Shown here piece after piece: positions 1 to 10,237 of a DNA stretch of 64,000 bases. The stretch's first letter is position 1; each line of letters opens with the position of its first letter. Origin of the DNA: Stenotrophomonas maltophilia (GTDB lineage: Bacteria > Pseudomonadota > Gammaproteobacteria > Xanthomonadales > Xanthomonadaceae); contig NZ_LYVJ01000008.1 in NCBI RefSeq assembly GCF_001676385.1, positions 169,716-233,715 of the forward strand. Direction: 5' to 3'. The translations under genes were made by a program, and so were the position numbers. A model generated the notes under the pieces. That model had not been told where the DNA came from. It worked only from the letters and a program-made list of their open reading frames with translations, and did no database searches.

Positions 1-52
1 CTCGGCCACTGCGGGCATGCAGCTGCCGCCGGGCATGAAGCTGCCGTTCTGA
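1..52 (+). CDS. ybaB: YbaB/EbfC nucleoid-associated protein, C-terminal end
   Basis: Only the last 16 codons are in the window. They read [16 protein letters not shown] and then TGA, and the [11 protein letters not shown] tail is the usual end of the YbaB/EbfC family of small dimeric DNA-binding proteins. The next gene is recR, which fits the conserved dnaX-ybaB-recR order. The rest of the gene lies upstream of the window. Confidence 0.8.
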   Translation, partial: SATAGMQLPPGMKLPF

Positions 53-90
53 TCTTCGGCAGGGCGCCTGTACCGGCGGGCGCCCCGCGG

Positions 91-143
91 CGTCGAGCTT
101 GCTCGACGGTTCCAGTCCCCAGTCGAGCCTGGCTCGACTCTAC
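91..143. repeat. Two SMAG/REP-like palindromes between ybaB and recR
   Basis: Two GTCGAG...CTCGAC palindromes occur back to back, cgtcgagcttgctcgacg at 91-108 and agtcgagcctggctcgact at 121-139. The second ends in ctac, the complement of the GTAG head typical of Stenotrophomonas REPs. They lie just before the recR start. Confidence 0.75.
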
Positions 144-156
144 AAAGCACGCCGCC

Positions 157-756
157 GTGTCCGCACCCCTGCTTGAACAATTGATCGATGCACTGCGGGT
201 GCTGCCTGGCGTGGGCCAGAAGACGGCGCAGCGCATGGCGTACCACCTGCTTGAGCGCGAGCGCGAAGGAGGCCAGCGGCTGGCCGAAACACTGGCGCTG
301 GCGGTTGAACGCATCGGCCACTGCGCACAGTGCCGCGACTTCAGTGAAACCGAGCTGTGCCCGACCTGTGCCAACGGCAGCCGTGAACGCAGCCAGTTGT
401 GCGTGGTCGAGTCGCCGGCCGATCGCCTGGCGATCGAGAACGCCACCGGTTTCCGTGGTGTCTACTTCGTGCTGCAGGGCCGGCTGTCACCGCTCGATGG
501 CATCGGGCCGCGCGAGCTGGGCCTGGAGCAGCTGGAGCAGCGTCTGGCCGAAGGCGAGGTGCAGGAACTGATCATCGCGACCAGCGCCACCGTCGAGGGC
601 GAGGCGACCGCCCATTACCTGGCGCAGCTGGCGCGTGCACGTGCGGTGCGGCCGAGCCGCCTGGCGCAGGGGCTGCCGCTGGGTGGTGAACTGGAATACG
701 TGGATCGCGGCACGCTTTCGCACGCGTTCGGAACGCGCAGCGAAGTCCGCGATTGA
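157..756 (+). CDS. recR: Recombination mediator protein RecR
   Basis: The 199-residue product has the full RecR length. It has the N-terminal helix-hairpin-helix ([17 protein letters not shown], residues 17-33), a four-cysteine zinc finger (CAQC...CPTC, residues about 56-70) and a Toprim domain ([12 protein letters not shown] onward). RecR works with RecO/RecF to load RecA on gapped single-stranded DNA. The start is GTG at 157, directly behind REP repeats and without a strong Shine-Dalgarno sequence, so translation probably depends on the upstream ybaB transcript. The gene order is the conserved one. Confidence 0.97.
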   Translation: MSAPLLEQLIDALRVLPGVGQKTAQRMAYHLLEREREGGQRLAETLALAVERIGHCAQCRDFSETELCPTCANGSRERSQLCVVESPADRLAIENATGFRGVYFVLQGRLSPLDGIGPRELGLEQLEQRLAEGEVQELIIATSATVEGEATAHYLAQLARARAVRPSRLAQGLPLGGELEYVDRGTLSHAFGTRSEVRD

Positions 757-822
757 GCAGGGACCAGCATCGCCCGGTACGGGCGGCCTACAATGCGGGA
801 GATATCTCCGCCGAGGCCGACC

Positions 823-1182
823 ATGAGCAACGAAACCCTCTTCAGCAAGATCATCCGTCGCGAGATTCCGGCCACCATCGTCTACGAGGATGACGAGGTG
901 CTGGGTTTCAAGGACATCGCACCGCAGGCGCCGGTGCATGTACTGTTCATTCCGAAGAACGAGATCATCCCGACGCTGGACGACCTTCAGCCGTCGCAGG
1001 CGCACCTGATCGGCAAGCTGGCCCTGGCTGCTGCCGAGTACGCGCGCCGCGAGGGTCTGGCACAGGACGGGTACCGCATCGTGATGAACTGCCGCGAGCA
1101 TGCCGGGCAGACCGTGTTCCACCTCCACATGCACCTGCTGGCGGGCGCGCCTCTGGGGCATTTCGGCGTGCCGGGGCGCTGA
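823..1182 (+). CDS. HIT family (HinT-like) nucleotide-binding hydrolase
   Basis: The product is 119 residues if it starts at ATG 823. The frame stays open to 793, but MSNETLFSKIIRREIP is the normal N-terminus of the HinT branch. The histidine triad HLHMHLL is at about residues 103-109, preceded by the family signature GQTVFH. These proteins are purine nucleoside phosphoramidases that remove AMP from lysyl-adenylate-like substrates. The gene stands alone between recR and a strong terminator, with no obvious operon partner. Confidence 0.93.
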   Translation: MSNETLFSKIIRREIPATIVYEDDEVLGFKDIAPQAPVHVLFIPKNEIIPTLDDLQPSQAHLIGKLALAAAEYARREGLAQDGYRIVMNCREHAGQTVFHLHMHLLAGAPLGHFGVPGR

Positions 1183-1205
1183 CGCCCCTCCTGCCATGCC
1201 TGGAT

Positions 1206-1235
1206 GCAAAAGGCCGCCCGAAGGCGGCCTTTTGC
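1206..1235 (+). terminator. Rho-independent terminator after the HIT gene
   Basis: gcaaaaggccgcc-cgaa-ggcggccttttgc forms a perfect GC-rich stem flanked by A and T runs, so it can terminate in both directions. It separates the HIT gene from the convergent lipoprotein gene. Confidence 0.85.
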
Positions 1236-1259
1236 GTCATGCCCGTGTGATGGCAGCGG

Positions 1260-1784
1260 TCACCACCAGCCCCACCGCCCATAACCCCAGTACGGGCCCC
1301 ATGGGCCCGGGCCCCACGGACCGTAAGGGTAGGGCACCACCTCGACCTGGCGCTGTTCCGGCCACAGGTAGATCACGTCGGCCGACAGCTTCGGCAGGCG
1401 ATAGTCGTACTCGCCGATGCGCGTGTTCTGGTAGCCCTCGATTTTGCCGATGAAGGTCACGTCACGACCGGCCTCGAACACCGCCGGATCGTAGAAACCG
1501 GCGCGACAGGCAATGAAGCGGCCGTCGCTGGCGTCGGACGAGCTGGTGTTGGGGCGGCCACTGGCGTTGAGCGGCCGCGAGATCATCTGGAAGCAGGTCT
1601 CGCCCTGGCCGGGCTTGGTTTCGATGATGCGGCCGCCCCAACGGACCGGCGTGCCGACCTGCTGGGTGGCGACCGAGTCGCGCGGGGAAACCAGGCTGAA
1701 CTGTCCCTGCAGCGGCTTGGGGGCCGTGGCGCAGGCCGACAGGGCCAGCGTGGCCACGGCGGTGAGGAGGAACTTGGTGTTCAT
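1260..1784 (-). CDS. Slp-family outer-membrane lipoprotein
   Basis: The 174-residue product starts MNTKFLLTAVATLALSAC. That is a short signal peptide with a lipobox (LSAC, Cys18), so a lipid-anchored envelope protein. The body (QQVGTPVRWGGRIIETKPG, and the DVTFIGKIEGYQ segment) matches the Slp / starvation-inducible lipoprotein fold. The C-terminus is an unusual low-complexity Pro/Gly/Trp/Tyr tail (YPYGPWGPGPWGPYWGYG). Its ATG overlaps the TGA of the transglutaminase gene by 4 bp, so it is the last gene of the MoxR operon. The specific role is unknown. Confidence 0.85.
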   Translation of the reverse strand: MNTKFLLTAVATLALSACATAPKPLQGQFSLVSPRDSVATQQVGTPVRWGGRIIETKPGQGETCFQMISRPLNASGRPNTSSSDASDGRFIACRAGFYDPAVFEAGRDVTFIGKIEGYQNTRIGEYDYRLPKLSADVIYLWPEQRQVEVVPYPYGPWGPGPWGPYWGYGRWGWW

Positions 1785-3730
1785 GGGGAGGCTCCGGAAG
1801 TCGGGCGATGCCTGCGCAGGTCCCGCAATAATGAAGCGAGGTCGGTGCAAGTTCCAGCGTAGCGCGCATCGGCGAAACGCTGGCTGAGTGCGAGCAGGCC
1901 CGGGTCGGGGCGCTGGGCGTGTACCCGCTGTGCCCAATCGCGCGCGGCCTCGTGGGGTTCGCGGGCCAGGCCCAGGCGGGCATAGCGCCGCCCCAGCCGA
2001 TGCCAGGCGCGCAGCAGTGGATCGCGTTCGCGCTCGCCGCGGGCCAGCAGCCAGGCCATCCACGCCAGGGCCAGCAGGGCGACGACCACGAAGCCAGCGA
2101 CCAGCTGCCCCGGTCCCAGTTCGTCCAGCCCGAATGGCCTGAGCATCTGCTGCTGGCGGCGGGCGTCGAAGGACAGCACCAGGTCGTTCCAGCCGCGGCG
2201 CAGCCAATCGCCGACCTGTCCCAGTTGCAGCCAGCGCTGCTGCAGTGGCGCGTCCGTACCGGACTGCAGGCGATCATCCAGCGTGTCGAGGATGCGTTCC
2301 GGCGCCACGGCTGCGGTCGGGTCGATCCGCACCCAGCCGCGCTGCGGCAACCACACTTCGGCCCAGGCATGGGCGTCCATGCGCCGGACGACCCAGTAGT
2401 CACCCAGCCGGTTGCGGGTGCCGCCGGCAAAGCCGGTCACCACCCGCGCCGGAATGCCGGCGTTGCGCATCAGCACGACGAAGGCCGAACTGAAGTGCTC
2501 GCAGAAACCCGCCTTGTAACCGAACAGGAATTCATCGACGGGATCGCGCCCTGCCGGGGGTGTTTCCAGCGTGTAGGAGAAATCGGTGGTGATCCACTGC
2601 AGCGCGCGGCGGACAATCGCTTCGTCATCGCCGCCAGCGTCCTGCCGCCATTGCCGGGCCAACGTGGCGGTACGTGGATTGAAGCCTGCCGGCAGCTGCA
2701 GCGCTGCGTGGCGCTGGCCGGGCGACAGCGTGCCGTCGAAGCGCTGTGGTGGCGCCGAGTGCAGGCGCCAGCGGCTCAGGGAGGACAGCGAGCGGTCACT
2801 GCGCAGGCTCATGTCCGCATCCAGCGTGCTGCCTGCGGGAGCGTGACTGGGCAGGTCCAGCGCCACCAGCTGGCGGCGGTCGGTAGGCTCGTAGTCGATC
2901 TGATAGTCCCAGCCCTGCGCGCCCGCTTCGACCACGGCCGCAGGTCGCAGGCCGCTGGTGCGATCACGGGACCAGCGCCGGCCGTCGAAGGCGGTCAGCA
3001 CCGGGCCACGCCAATAGCGCTGCGCGGGGTCGGGCACGGCTCCGAAGAACTGCGCGCGCAGTGCCGGGGTGTCATCGGCCATCAGGTCCAGCCACTGGCC
3101 GGGCTCCATGCTGTCGGACAGGCCAGGGGTACCTACCGCGCGTTCGGGGACGCCCCACAGCGGGGTCGCCAGGCGCGGGAACAGCCAGAAGCAGGCCAAT
3201 GCCAGTGGCAGGCCGATCGCCAGCAGGCGGCCAACGCCACGTAGCTGCCCGCGCAACGGCAGGCGGCCCGCGTGGCCTTCATCCTGGGCCAGGCGTTGCA
3301 GGGCGAGCAGCGCGCTGACACCTGCCAGCGCCGCGAGGGCCGTTGTCAGCGGGCCCTGGTCGAGCAGGAACGCTGCAAACGGTGAGAACAGCGCGAAACC
3401 GAGCAGGCTCCGCGCATCGCGCAGGCTGCGCAGTTCGCTGGACTTGATCGCCAGCATCGCTGCCAGCAAAGCGCAGCCGGTATCACGCCCCGGGCGGACC
3501 ATGCCCATCTGCCAGATGATGGCTGCCAGCATGCCCAGTACCAGCAGCAGGCGCGCCGGTACCGGCAGCGTCCTCCGCCAGGACAGTGCGGCGGTCAGGA
3601 TCGCGGCGATCGCGATCACGGCGGCCAGCAGCGGTGGCAACTGCAGCAGCAACGGCAACAGTGCCAGCGCGGCGCTGGCCAGGGTCCAGGTGCGTGCGCT
3701 CCGATCGAGCAGGGCGGTCGTTTCAATCAT
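1781..3730 (-). CDS. TgpA-like membrane transglutaminase (DUF3488 + transglutaminase core)
   Basis: The 649-residue product has an N-terminal block of about six to eight hydrophobic helices (residues about 17-200, DUF3488). A large periplasmic transglutaminase-like domain follows, with the Cys-His-Asp triad visible in GFCEHFSSAFV, MDAHAWAEVW and VRIDPTAAV (residues about 405-470). One more membrane helix lies near residue 550, followed by a cytoplasmic tail (DUF4129-like). Relatives such as Pseudomonas TgpA are essential inner-membrane proteins. It overlaps the DUF58 gene upstream by 8 bp and the lipoprotein gene downstream by 4 bp, so the four genes form one operon. Confidence 0.92.
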   Translation of the reverse strand: MIETTALLDRSARTWTLASAALALLPLLLQLPPLLAAVIAIAAILTAALSWRRTLPVPARLLLVLGMLAAIIWQMGMVRPGRDTGCALLAAMLAIKSSELRSLRDARSLLGFALFSPFAAFLLDQGPLTTALAALAGVSALLALQRLAQDEGHAGRLPLRGQLRGVGRLLAIGLPLALACFWLFPRLATPLWGVPERAVGTPGLSDSMEPGQWLDLMADDTPALRAQFFGAVPDPAQRYWRGPVLTAFDGRRWSRDRTSGLRPAAVVEAGAQGWDYQIDYEPTDRRQLVALDLPSHAPAGSTLDADMSLRSDRSLSSLSRWRLHSAPPQRFDGTLSPGQRHAALQLPAGFNPRTATLARQWRQDAGGDDEAIVRRALQWITTDFSYTLETPPAGRDPVDEFLFGYKAGFCEHFSSAFVVLMRNAGIPARVVTGFAGGTRNRLGDYWVVRRMDAHAWAEVWLPQRGWVRIDPTAAVAPERILDTLDDRLQSGTDAPLQQRWLQLGQVGDWLRRGWNDLVLSFDARRQQQMLRPFGLDELGPGQLVAGFVVVALLALAWMAWLLARGERERDPLLRAWHRLGRRYARLGLAREPHEAARDWAQRVHAQRPDPGLLALSQRFADARYAGTCTDLASLLRDLRRHRPTSGASP

Positions 3731-4669
3731 GCGGCATCAGCGCCAGCGCGCGCAGGCAAAGGTGGTGATGGCCGGCACCCTGGCCAGGCCCGAACGGCGG
3801 GTGGGCAGGCAACAGCAGGGTATAGCGGCGGCCCTCGCGTTCGGCCAGATCGACCCAGCGTGCCAGCCGTGCGATGCGTGCTTCATGACCCAGCGGTGCC
3901 AGCGCATGCCAGTCCAGCACCACTTCGATACCGATCGGCTTCTCGTATTCGCGCACCAGCAGCGAGTCGCGCCGCGCCGAGTGCTTCCAGGAAATGCTGC
4001 GGGGGGCATCGCCGACACGGTAGGAACGCAGCTGGTGAAGTTCCTCGCCACTGGCGTGGGCGCGGGTGTGCAGCGGGTCGCTGCCGCTCTCCGGCAACGG
4101 GGGAGCCGTCGATTCGGGCAGCGGATAGACCAGCAGCGGTTGCTCCGGCCATACCCACGACCAGGCCCGCACCAGGCCGAGCGGCTGGGTGGTGGACAGG
4201 CGGATGCGCGGCAGTTCCAGCCAGCCTCGGCGCTCGGTAGGGACCTCCAGCTCCACTTCGCCGCGGCCGTGCGCGGGCAGGGATGTCCAGGCTTCGCTGC
4301 CCGCCAGTTGCAGATGCAGGCCCTGCCGCGCGCGCGGATCGTGCAGTGACAGGTCCACGCGCAGCCGCAGCGATTGGCCGGCGGGCACCGGTTCGGCGGA
4401 GACGGCATCGATCTGCAAGCCGGACAGTTGCAGGTGCGCGGCAATGGCACTGGCAATCGCTGCCGCAGAGAGCAACAGGGCCAGCAGCAGCGCGGGATTG
4501 TTGTTGTAGTTCAGTGCACCCAGCAGCATCGCCGCCAGCAGGGTGGCGACGAACAGGCCGAAGCGGGTCGGCAGCACATAGATGCGTTGCCGATCCAGCC
4601 GTTGCGGCAGGACCTCGGGCCTGCGCGGCCGCGCCAGCAGCTGCAGGCGCCCCCAGCGTGTGGCCACGT

Positions 4670-4673
<4 letters not shown>
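3723..4673 (-). CDS. DUF58 (vWA-like) membrane-associated protein
   Basis: The product is up to 316 residues. Two adjacent membrane helices lie near residues 35-75, and the C-terminal half carries the DUF58 core motif SYRVGDAPRSISWKHSAR, followed by LLVREYEKP. DUF58 proteins pair with MoxR ATPases and are thought to be MoxR partners or metal/chaperone adaptors. The first codon is TTG at 4673, whose TTGA overlaps the MoxR stop. GTG at 4667 is an alternative, and the exact start is uncertain. Confidence 0.9.
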
Positions 4674-5623
<950 letters not shown>

Positions 5624-5665
5624 GATCGTCTCGGTTCTGGAATCCACTCGATTATCCATAGGGCA

Positions 5666-7499
5666 ATGCAGGGCGAACAGCGCGCGCGCACGATATTTCT
5701 CTGGTTATGGACGCTGGTCACAGCGGCCAAGCTGGTGGTGGCCGCGCGGTTGCCGCTGTTTGTCGACGAGGCGTTCTATTGGCAGGAAGGCAGCACCTGG
5801 CCGCCGCCTATTCCGATCTGCCCGGGTTGACGGCGTGGATGGCGCGCCTGGGCGTGGAGATCGGTGGCCACCATGTGCTTGCGTTACGCCTGCCTTTCCT
5901 GGCCGTCGGTGCGCTGTTGCCGTTGCTGGTAGTGCGCATCGCCACGCGCTGGTTCGGCAATGTGGCGGGCTGGCAGGCGGGCAGCCTCACGTTGTTGATG
6001 CCGCTGTCGGCAACGCTGGGCCTGCTGGCGGTGCCCGACGTGCCGATGGCCCTGGCGGCAGTGATCTGCCTGCATGCCGGCGCGCGCCTGCTGCACAATG
6101 TTGATGCCTCTTCGGCGATGAAGCTGGCGCTGGGCCTGGTGATCGGTGCGTTCAGCCACTACCGCTTCATCGGCGTCATCGGCGTCGGCTTCCTTGCGTT
6201 GCTGTCGTTGCCCCGGGGCCGGCGCATGCTGGCTGACCCGCGGGTATGGGTTGCGCTGGCGGTGGGCGTGCTGGCCTGGTTGCCATTGCTGGCCTGGAAC
6301 GCCGACAACCATGATGCTGGCCTGAAGTTCCAGGTGTCGAGCGCCATCCCTGGACATTCGAATGGAATGGCCTGTGGTTCCTGGTGATCCAGCCGATGCT
6401 GGTCACGCCCGTGCTGTGCATTGCGATGTGGAAGGTGGCGCTGGCCGGGACCCGCAGCGGTGGCGGTGCGCGGGTGCAGTGGCGTTACTTCGGCCTCGTC
6501 GGGGGCGTGTCGACGCTGGGTATCTTCCTGCTCGGATTCTTCACCGATGTCGAGCGGATCAGCTTCCACTGGCCACTGCCGGGCTACCTGGCGCTGCTGG
6601 TGGCGGTGCCGGTGGTGCTCAACGGCTGGCCGCGCTGGTTGCGCAGGACGGGTTGGTGGCTGGCAGGCGCCGGCATGTTCCTGGCCTTCGGTTACTACCT
6701 GATGGCTTCAACGCCCTTGTTGCGCGAGCAATTGGCCGGCAGCAAGTACTATCCGCGCAATTTCGCAGGCTGGCAGCCACTGGCGGCCGCCGTGCGTGAT
6801 GAACTGCAGCACATGCCGCCAGGCACGCGCGTGCTGGCCGGCAATTTCAAGGTGGGGGCCGAGCTGGGTTTCCAGCTTGGCAAGGGAGACATCGAAGTGC
6901 TGCCGCATCCGCTCAATGACAAGCATGGCCGCACTGCACAGCTGGCGCAGTGGAACCTGCTGCACGAAGGCGAGCGCAGGGCGCCGGTGCTGCTGGTGCT
7001 TTCGCCCAGCGACCAGCGCTACCGTGATCTTCTGGCGCGCTACCACGCCGTCTGCGAGCAGGTGGGACCGTTACCTGCGCCGCGGGTGGTCAGCAGCGAT
7101 CATGGTTTCCAGCGGTTCCTGCTGTTCCGGCTGCCGGCGCACCGTGCGCCGGGGGCGTGCGTGACGCCGGCAATGGCCTGGCTGGATGCTCCTTCCAACG
7201 GCCAGGAGGTTTCGGGCACGTTCGCCATCAAGGGCTGGGCGTTCAAGGATGGCGTCGGCCTGGCGCGGGTTGAACTGCTGGTCGATGGCCGTTCCATCGG
7301 CGATGCCCGCTATGGGCGCGAGTTCGACATCCGCTCCGCCTGGCCGGACAGCACTGACCCGCAGCATCCGGCAGTCGGGTTTGACGCGTCGCTGGATACT
7401 CGTGCGCTGGCGCCGGGGCGGCACTGGCTGGGCCTGCGCCTGCATGGTCGCGATGGCAGCGTGGAACAGTGGCAGGAGCAGCCGTTCGAGGTTCGTTGA
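5666..7499 (+). CDS. GT-C (PMT/ArnT-type) membrane glycosyltransferase with C-terminal Ig-like domain; two frameshifts as read
   Basis: Three reading frames join into one protein. The first, from ATG 5666, gives a signal-anchor and FVDEAFYWQEG, the acidic DE motif of GT-C enzymes that use polyprenyl-phosphate sugars. The second, from about 5790, runs through several membrane helices. The third, from about 6342, completes the membrane domain, a periplasmic domain (CEQVGPLPAPRVV) and a terminal Ig-like/filamin-like domain of about 100 residues (from about 7180). Adding one G near 5790 and one C near 6342 restores continuity. The two breaks are probably sequence errors, but a true pseudogene cannot be excluded. 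The substrate is unknown. Confidence 0.75.
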
Positions 7500-7512
7500 G
7501 GCCCCTGCCTTT

Positions 7513-7594
7513 GTAGAGTCGAGCCATGCTCGACTGCATTTTCCGGGCCGCCTGCCATTCGGGGCAGAAGCAGTCGAGCATGGCTCGACCCTAC
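7513..7594. repeat. Inverted pair of SMAG repeats
   Basis: gtagagtcgagccatgctcg begins at 7513 and its near-complement, ending cgaccctac, lies at 7570-7594. Each copy is itself palindromic and carries the GTAG head. Together they can fold into a long hairpin between the convergent glycosyltransferase and maf genes, where it may act as a terminator or mRNA stabiliser. Confidence 0.85.
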
Positions 7595-7597
7595 AGT

Positions 7598-8167
7598 TCA
7601 GGGCACCACGAACCCCGCCTGGCGCAGCAGCCCGCACAACGCGATCAGCGGCAGGCCGATCAATGCGGTCGGGTCGCGGGTGACGATGGCTTCGAACAGG
7701 CTGATGCCCAGGCCTTCGCATTTGAAGCTGCCGGCGCAGTCCAGCGGCTGCTCCGCGGCGACATAGCGGTCGATCTCGTCCCGGTGCAGCGCGCGGAAGC
7801 GCACTTCGGTCAGATCGATCGCAGCAAATGATTCTCCGTCGCGCGTGAGACTGATGGCGGTGTGGAAGTGCACGGTCCGCCCGGACATCGCCGCCAGCTG
7901 CGCACAGGCGGCCTCGACCGTACCTGGCTTGCCGAGCGGCCGGCCGTCCACGCCGGCCACCTGGTCCGAGCCGATCACCCAGGCACCGGGGTAGCGCGCG
8001 GCCACCTGGGCGGCCTTGGCGGCGGCCAGGCGTCTGGCCAGGGCCAGAGGGGGCTCGCCGTCCAACGGGGTCTCGTCCACGTCCGGACGTGCGCAGTCGA
8101 ACGGCAGGCCCAGCCGTTGCAGCAATTCGCGGCGGTAGCGGGAGGTAGAGGCCAGGACCAGGGACAT
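7598..8167 (-). CDS. maf: Maf family nucleotide pyrophosphatase (YceF type)
   Basis: The 189-residue product has the family length. The N-terminus VLASTSRYRRELLQRLGLPF is the substrate loop, and VIGSDQVAGVDGRPLGKP contains the conserved acidic residue. The arrangement resembles the YceF branch, which hydrolyses 7-methyl-GTP. The neighbouring yceD gene, divergently placed, supports this, because yceF lies next to yceD-rpmF in many gammaproteobacteria. The enzyme removes non-canonical nucleotides. Confidence 0.93.
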   Translation of the reverse strand: MSLVLASTSRYRRELLQRLGLPFDCARPDVDETPLDGEPPLALARRLAAAKAAQVAARYPGAWVIGSDQVAGVDGRPLGKPGTVEAACAQLAAMSGRTVHFHTAISLTRDGESFAAIDLTEVRFRALHRDEIDRYVAAEQPLDCAGSFKCEGLGISLFEAIVTRDPTALIGLPLIALCGLLRQAGFVVP

Positions 8168-8280
8168 GCGACAATACCGGGGCAGGGCGCCGCAGTCTGG
8201 CCTTTCGGCGGCGCCAGCGGCAAGTGTTGTCGAGCCGGTATTTGACAGCAGTCGCCTCGATCCTTAGTATTCAGCGGCTT

Positions 8281-8790
8281 ATGTCCGCGAACGTGCCCGA
8301 AACGCTGGATGCCTGGCGGATGGTTGTAGCGCGAAGGCGCTTCGACGGTCAGGTTTCCTTGGCTGAATTGACCCGCCTGCAGGGGTTGGTGGCAGATACC
8401 GACGGCGAGTGCATCTACTCGCTTGAGTTCGGCCGCGACGACGTCTTGCGGGTATCCTATGTGGAACTGACCATCGACACCGCGCTGCCGCTGACCTGTC
8501 AGCGCAGCATGCAGCGATTCCTGTTGCCGGTGAAGATGACCCAGAGGCTTGGCCTGATCCGCGACGAGGACGAGGAATCGTCCCTGCCGCCGGATTACGA
8601 GGCGTTGCTGGTGCCGGAAGACGGCCAGCTGCGCCCATTGGACCTGGTCGAGGACGAGTTGGTGCTGGCGGTGCCGGTGGTGCCGTTGTCGCCTGACGGC
8701 GAGGCAGTCGACAAGGACTGGGCGCCGAGCGAAGAAGAAGCGAAGCAGGCCAACCCGTTCGCGGCGTTGGCGGCATTGAAGAAACAATAG
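8281..8790 (+). CDS. yceD: YceD family protein (DUF177, 23S rRNA accumulation)
   Basis: The 169-residue product starts at ATG 8281; an open frame continues upstream to 8224 without support. It has the YceD core around [12 protein letters not shown] (residues about 73-84) and an acidic C-terminal half with [10 protein letters not shown] at the end, as in E. coli YceD. The family is linked to 23S rRNA accumulation. It directly precedes rpmF, the universal arrangement. Confidence 0.93.
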   Translation: MSANVPETLDAWRMVVARRRFDGQVSLAELTRLQGLVADTDGECIYSLEFGRDDVLRVSYVELTIDTALPLTCQRSMQRFLLPVKMTQRLGLIRDEDEESSLPPDYEALLVPEDGQLRPLDLVEDELVLAVPVVPLSPDGEAVDKDWAPSEEEAKQANPFAALAALKKQ

Positions 8791-8897
8791 CAGCCGGTTG
8801 TCGTCGGCGGCTGCGGCGAAAGCGAAAAGTGTGCTGGGCGCTGGCGTCCTGTGCGACGAAACGACGAAGCAAAACGAACCGAGTTTGGAGCAATCCC

Positions 8898-9092
8898 ATG
8901 GCTGTCCAGAAATCCCGTGTTACCCCGTCCCGTCGCGGCCAGCGCCGTTCGCATGACGCCCTGAGCGCCAAGCAGCTGTCGACCGACCCGACCACCGGCG
9001 AAGTGCATCTGCGTCACCACATCACTGCCGACGGTTTCTACCGCGGCAAGAAGGTCATCCAGACCAAGACCTCGGCCGTCGAAGAAGATTGA
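8898..9092 (+). CDS. rpmF: 50S ribosomal protein L32
   Basis: The 64-residue product starts [20 protein letters not shown], the diagnostic L32 N-terminus, and continues with the [14 protein letters not shown] segment. It belongs to the large ribosomal subunit. It follows yceD and leads into the fatty-acid genes, the conserved growth-rate-linked arrangement. Confidence 0.98.
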   Translation: MAVQKSRVTPSRRGQRRSHDALSAKQLSTDPTTGEVHLRHHITADGFYRGKKVIQTKTSAVEED

Positions 9093-9101
9093 TGTGCCGG
9101 G

Positions 9102-9130
9102 AAGGCCGCTGCCTCCGGGCAGCGGCCTTT
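9102..9130 (+). terminator. Hairpin terminator or attenuator between rpmF and fabH
   Basis: aaggccgctgcc-tccg-ggcagcggcctt is a 12-bp perfect stem followed by a short T run. It lies directly after rpmF, so it can reduce read-through from the highly expressed L32 gene into the fab genes. Confidence 0.75.
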
Positions 9131-9183
9131 GCCTTCTTTCCCGGGTGCGCCGGTGATCGGCGGCCCGCGCAACAGGAACCATG

Positions 9184-10160
9184 ATGAGCAAGCGGATCTA
9201 CTCGAGGATCGCGGGCACCGGCAGCTATTTGCCGGAAAAAGTCCTGACCAATGCCGACCTGGAAAAGATGGTCGAAACCTCGGACGAGTGGATCCAGTCG
9301 CGCACCGGAATTCGTGAGCGGCACATCGCCGCCGACGGCGAAACCACCAGCGACCTGGGCTACAACGCCGCCGTGCGCGCGCTGGAAGCGGCCGGCATCG
9401 ATGCCTCGCAGCTCGACATGATCGTGGTCGGCACGACCACTCCTGACCTTATTTTCCCGTCCACCGCGTGCCTGATCCAGGCCAAGCTCGGTGTTGCGGG
9501 GTGCCCTGCCTTCGACGTCAACGCGGCCTGTTCCGGCTTCGTGTTCGCGCTGGGCGTGGCCGACAAGTTCATCCGTTCCGGCGACTGCAAGCATGTGCTG
9601 GTGATCGGCACCGAAACGCTGACCCGCATGGTTGACTGGACGATCGCACCACCTGCGTGCTGTTCGGCGATGGCGCCGGCGCTGTCGTGCTGAAGGCTGA
9701 CGAAGAGACCGGCATCCTCAGCACCCACCTGCATGCCGACGGCAGCAAGAAGGAACTGCTGTGGAACCCGGTCGGCGTCTCGGCCGGCTTCAAGGATGGC
9801 GTCAACGGCGGTGGCACCATCAACATGAAGGGCAACGACGTGTTCAAGTATGCCGTGAAGGCGCTGGACTCGGTCGTGGATGAGACCCTGGCTGCCAACG
9901 GCCTGGACAAGTCCGACCTGGATTGGCTGATTCCGCACCAGGCCAACCTGCGCATCATCGAAGCGACCGCCAAGCGCCTGGACATGTCGATGGACCAGGT
10001 GGTGGTGACCGTCGACAAGCATGGCAACACCTCGTCGGGCTCGGTGCCGCTGGCACTGGATGCCGCCGTGCGTTCGGGCCGCGTCGAGCGCGGGCAGCTG
10101 CTGCTGCTTGAAGCCTTCGGTGGCGGCTTCACCTGGGGTTCGGCTCTGTTGCGCTATTGA
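9184..10160 (+). CDS. fabH: Beta-ketoacyl-ACP synthase III; single-base frameshift as read
   Basis: FabH condenses acetyl-CoA with malonyl-ACP to start fatty-acid synthesis. The first frame, from ATG 9184 with AGGA six bases upstream (ATG 9181 is also possible), carries the catalytic Cys in [12 protein letters not shown]. The second frame carries the His in PHQANLRII and the Asn in [15 protein letters not shown]. The break is at about 9641, where tggacgatcgcacc would read [10 protein letters not shown] if one C were added (tggaccgatcgc). All three catalytic residues survive on either side and the gene is normally essential, so a sequence error is the likely explanation. plsX, its usual upstream neighbour in E. 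coli, is absent. Confidence 0.93.
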
Positions 10161-10191
10161 TAGTGCGGATTACGACAACGTAAAGTCTTGT

Positions 10192-10217
10192 CGTTACGGC
10201 CCCGCGGGGCCGTAACG
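10192..10217 (+). terminator. Perfect palindrome after fabH
   Basis: cgttacggcccc-gc-ggggccgtaacg is a perfect 26-bp palindrome, followed by cgtttta. It sits between fabH and the kinase-like gene and could act as a weak terminator or an mRNA processing site. There is no long T run, so termination is uncertain. Confidence 0.5.
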
Positions 10218-10237
10218 CGTTTTAGGGAGGACCTGTC

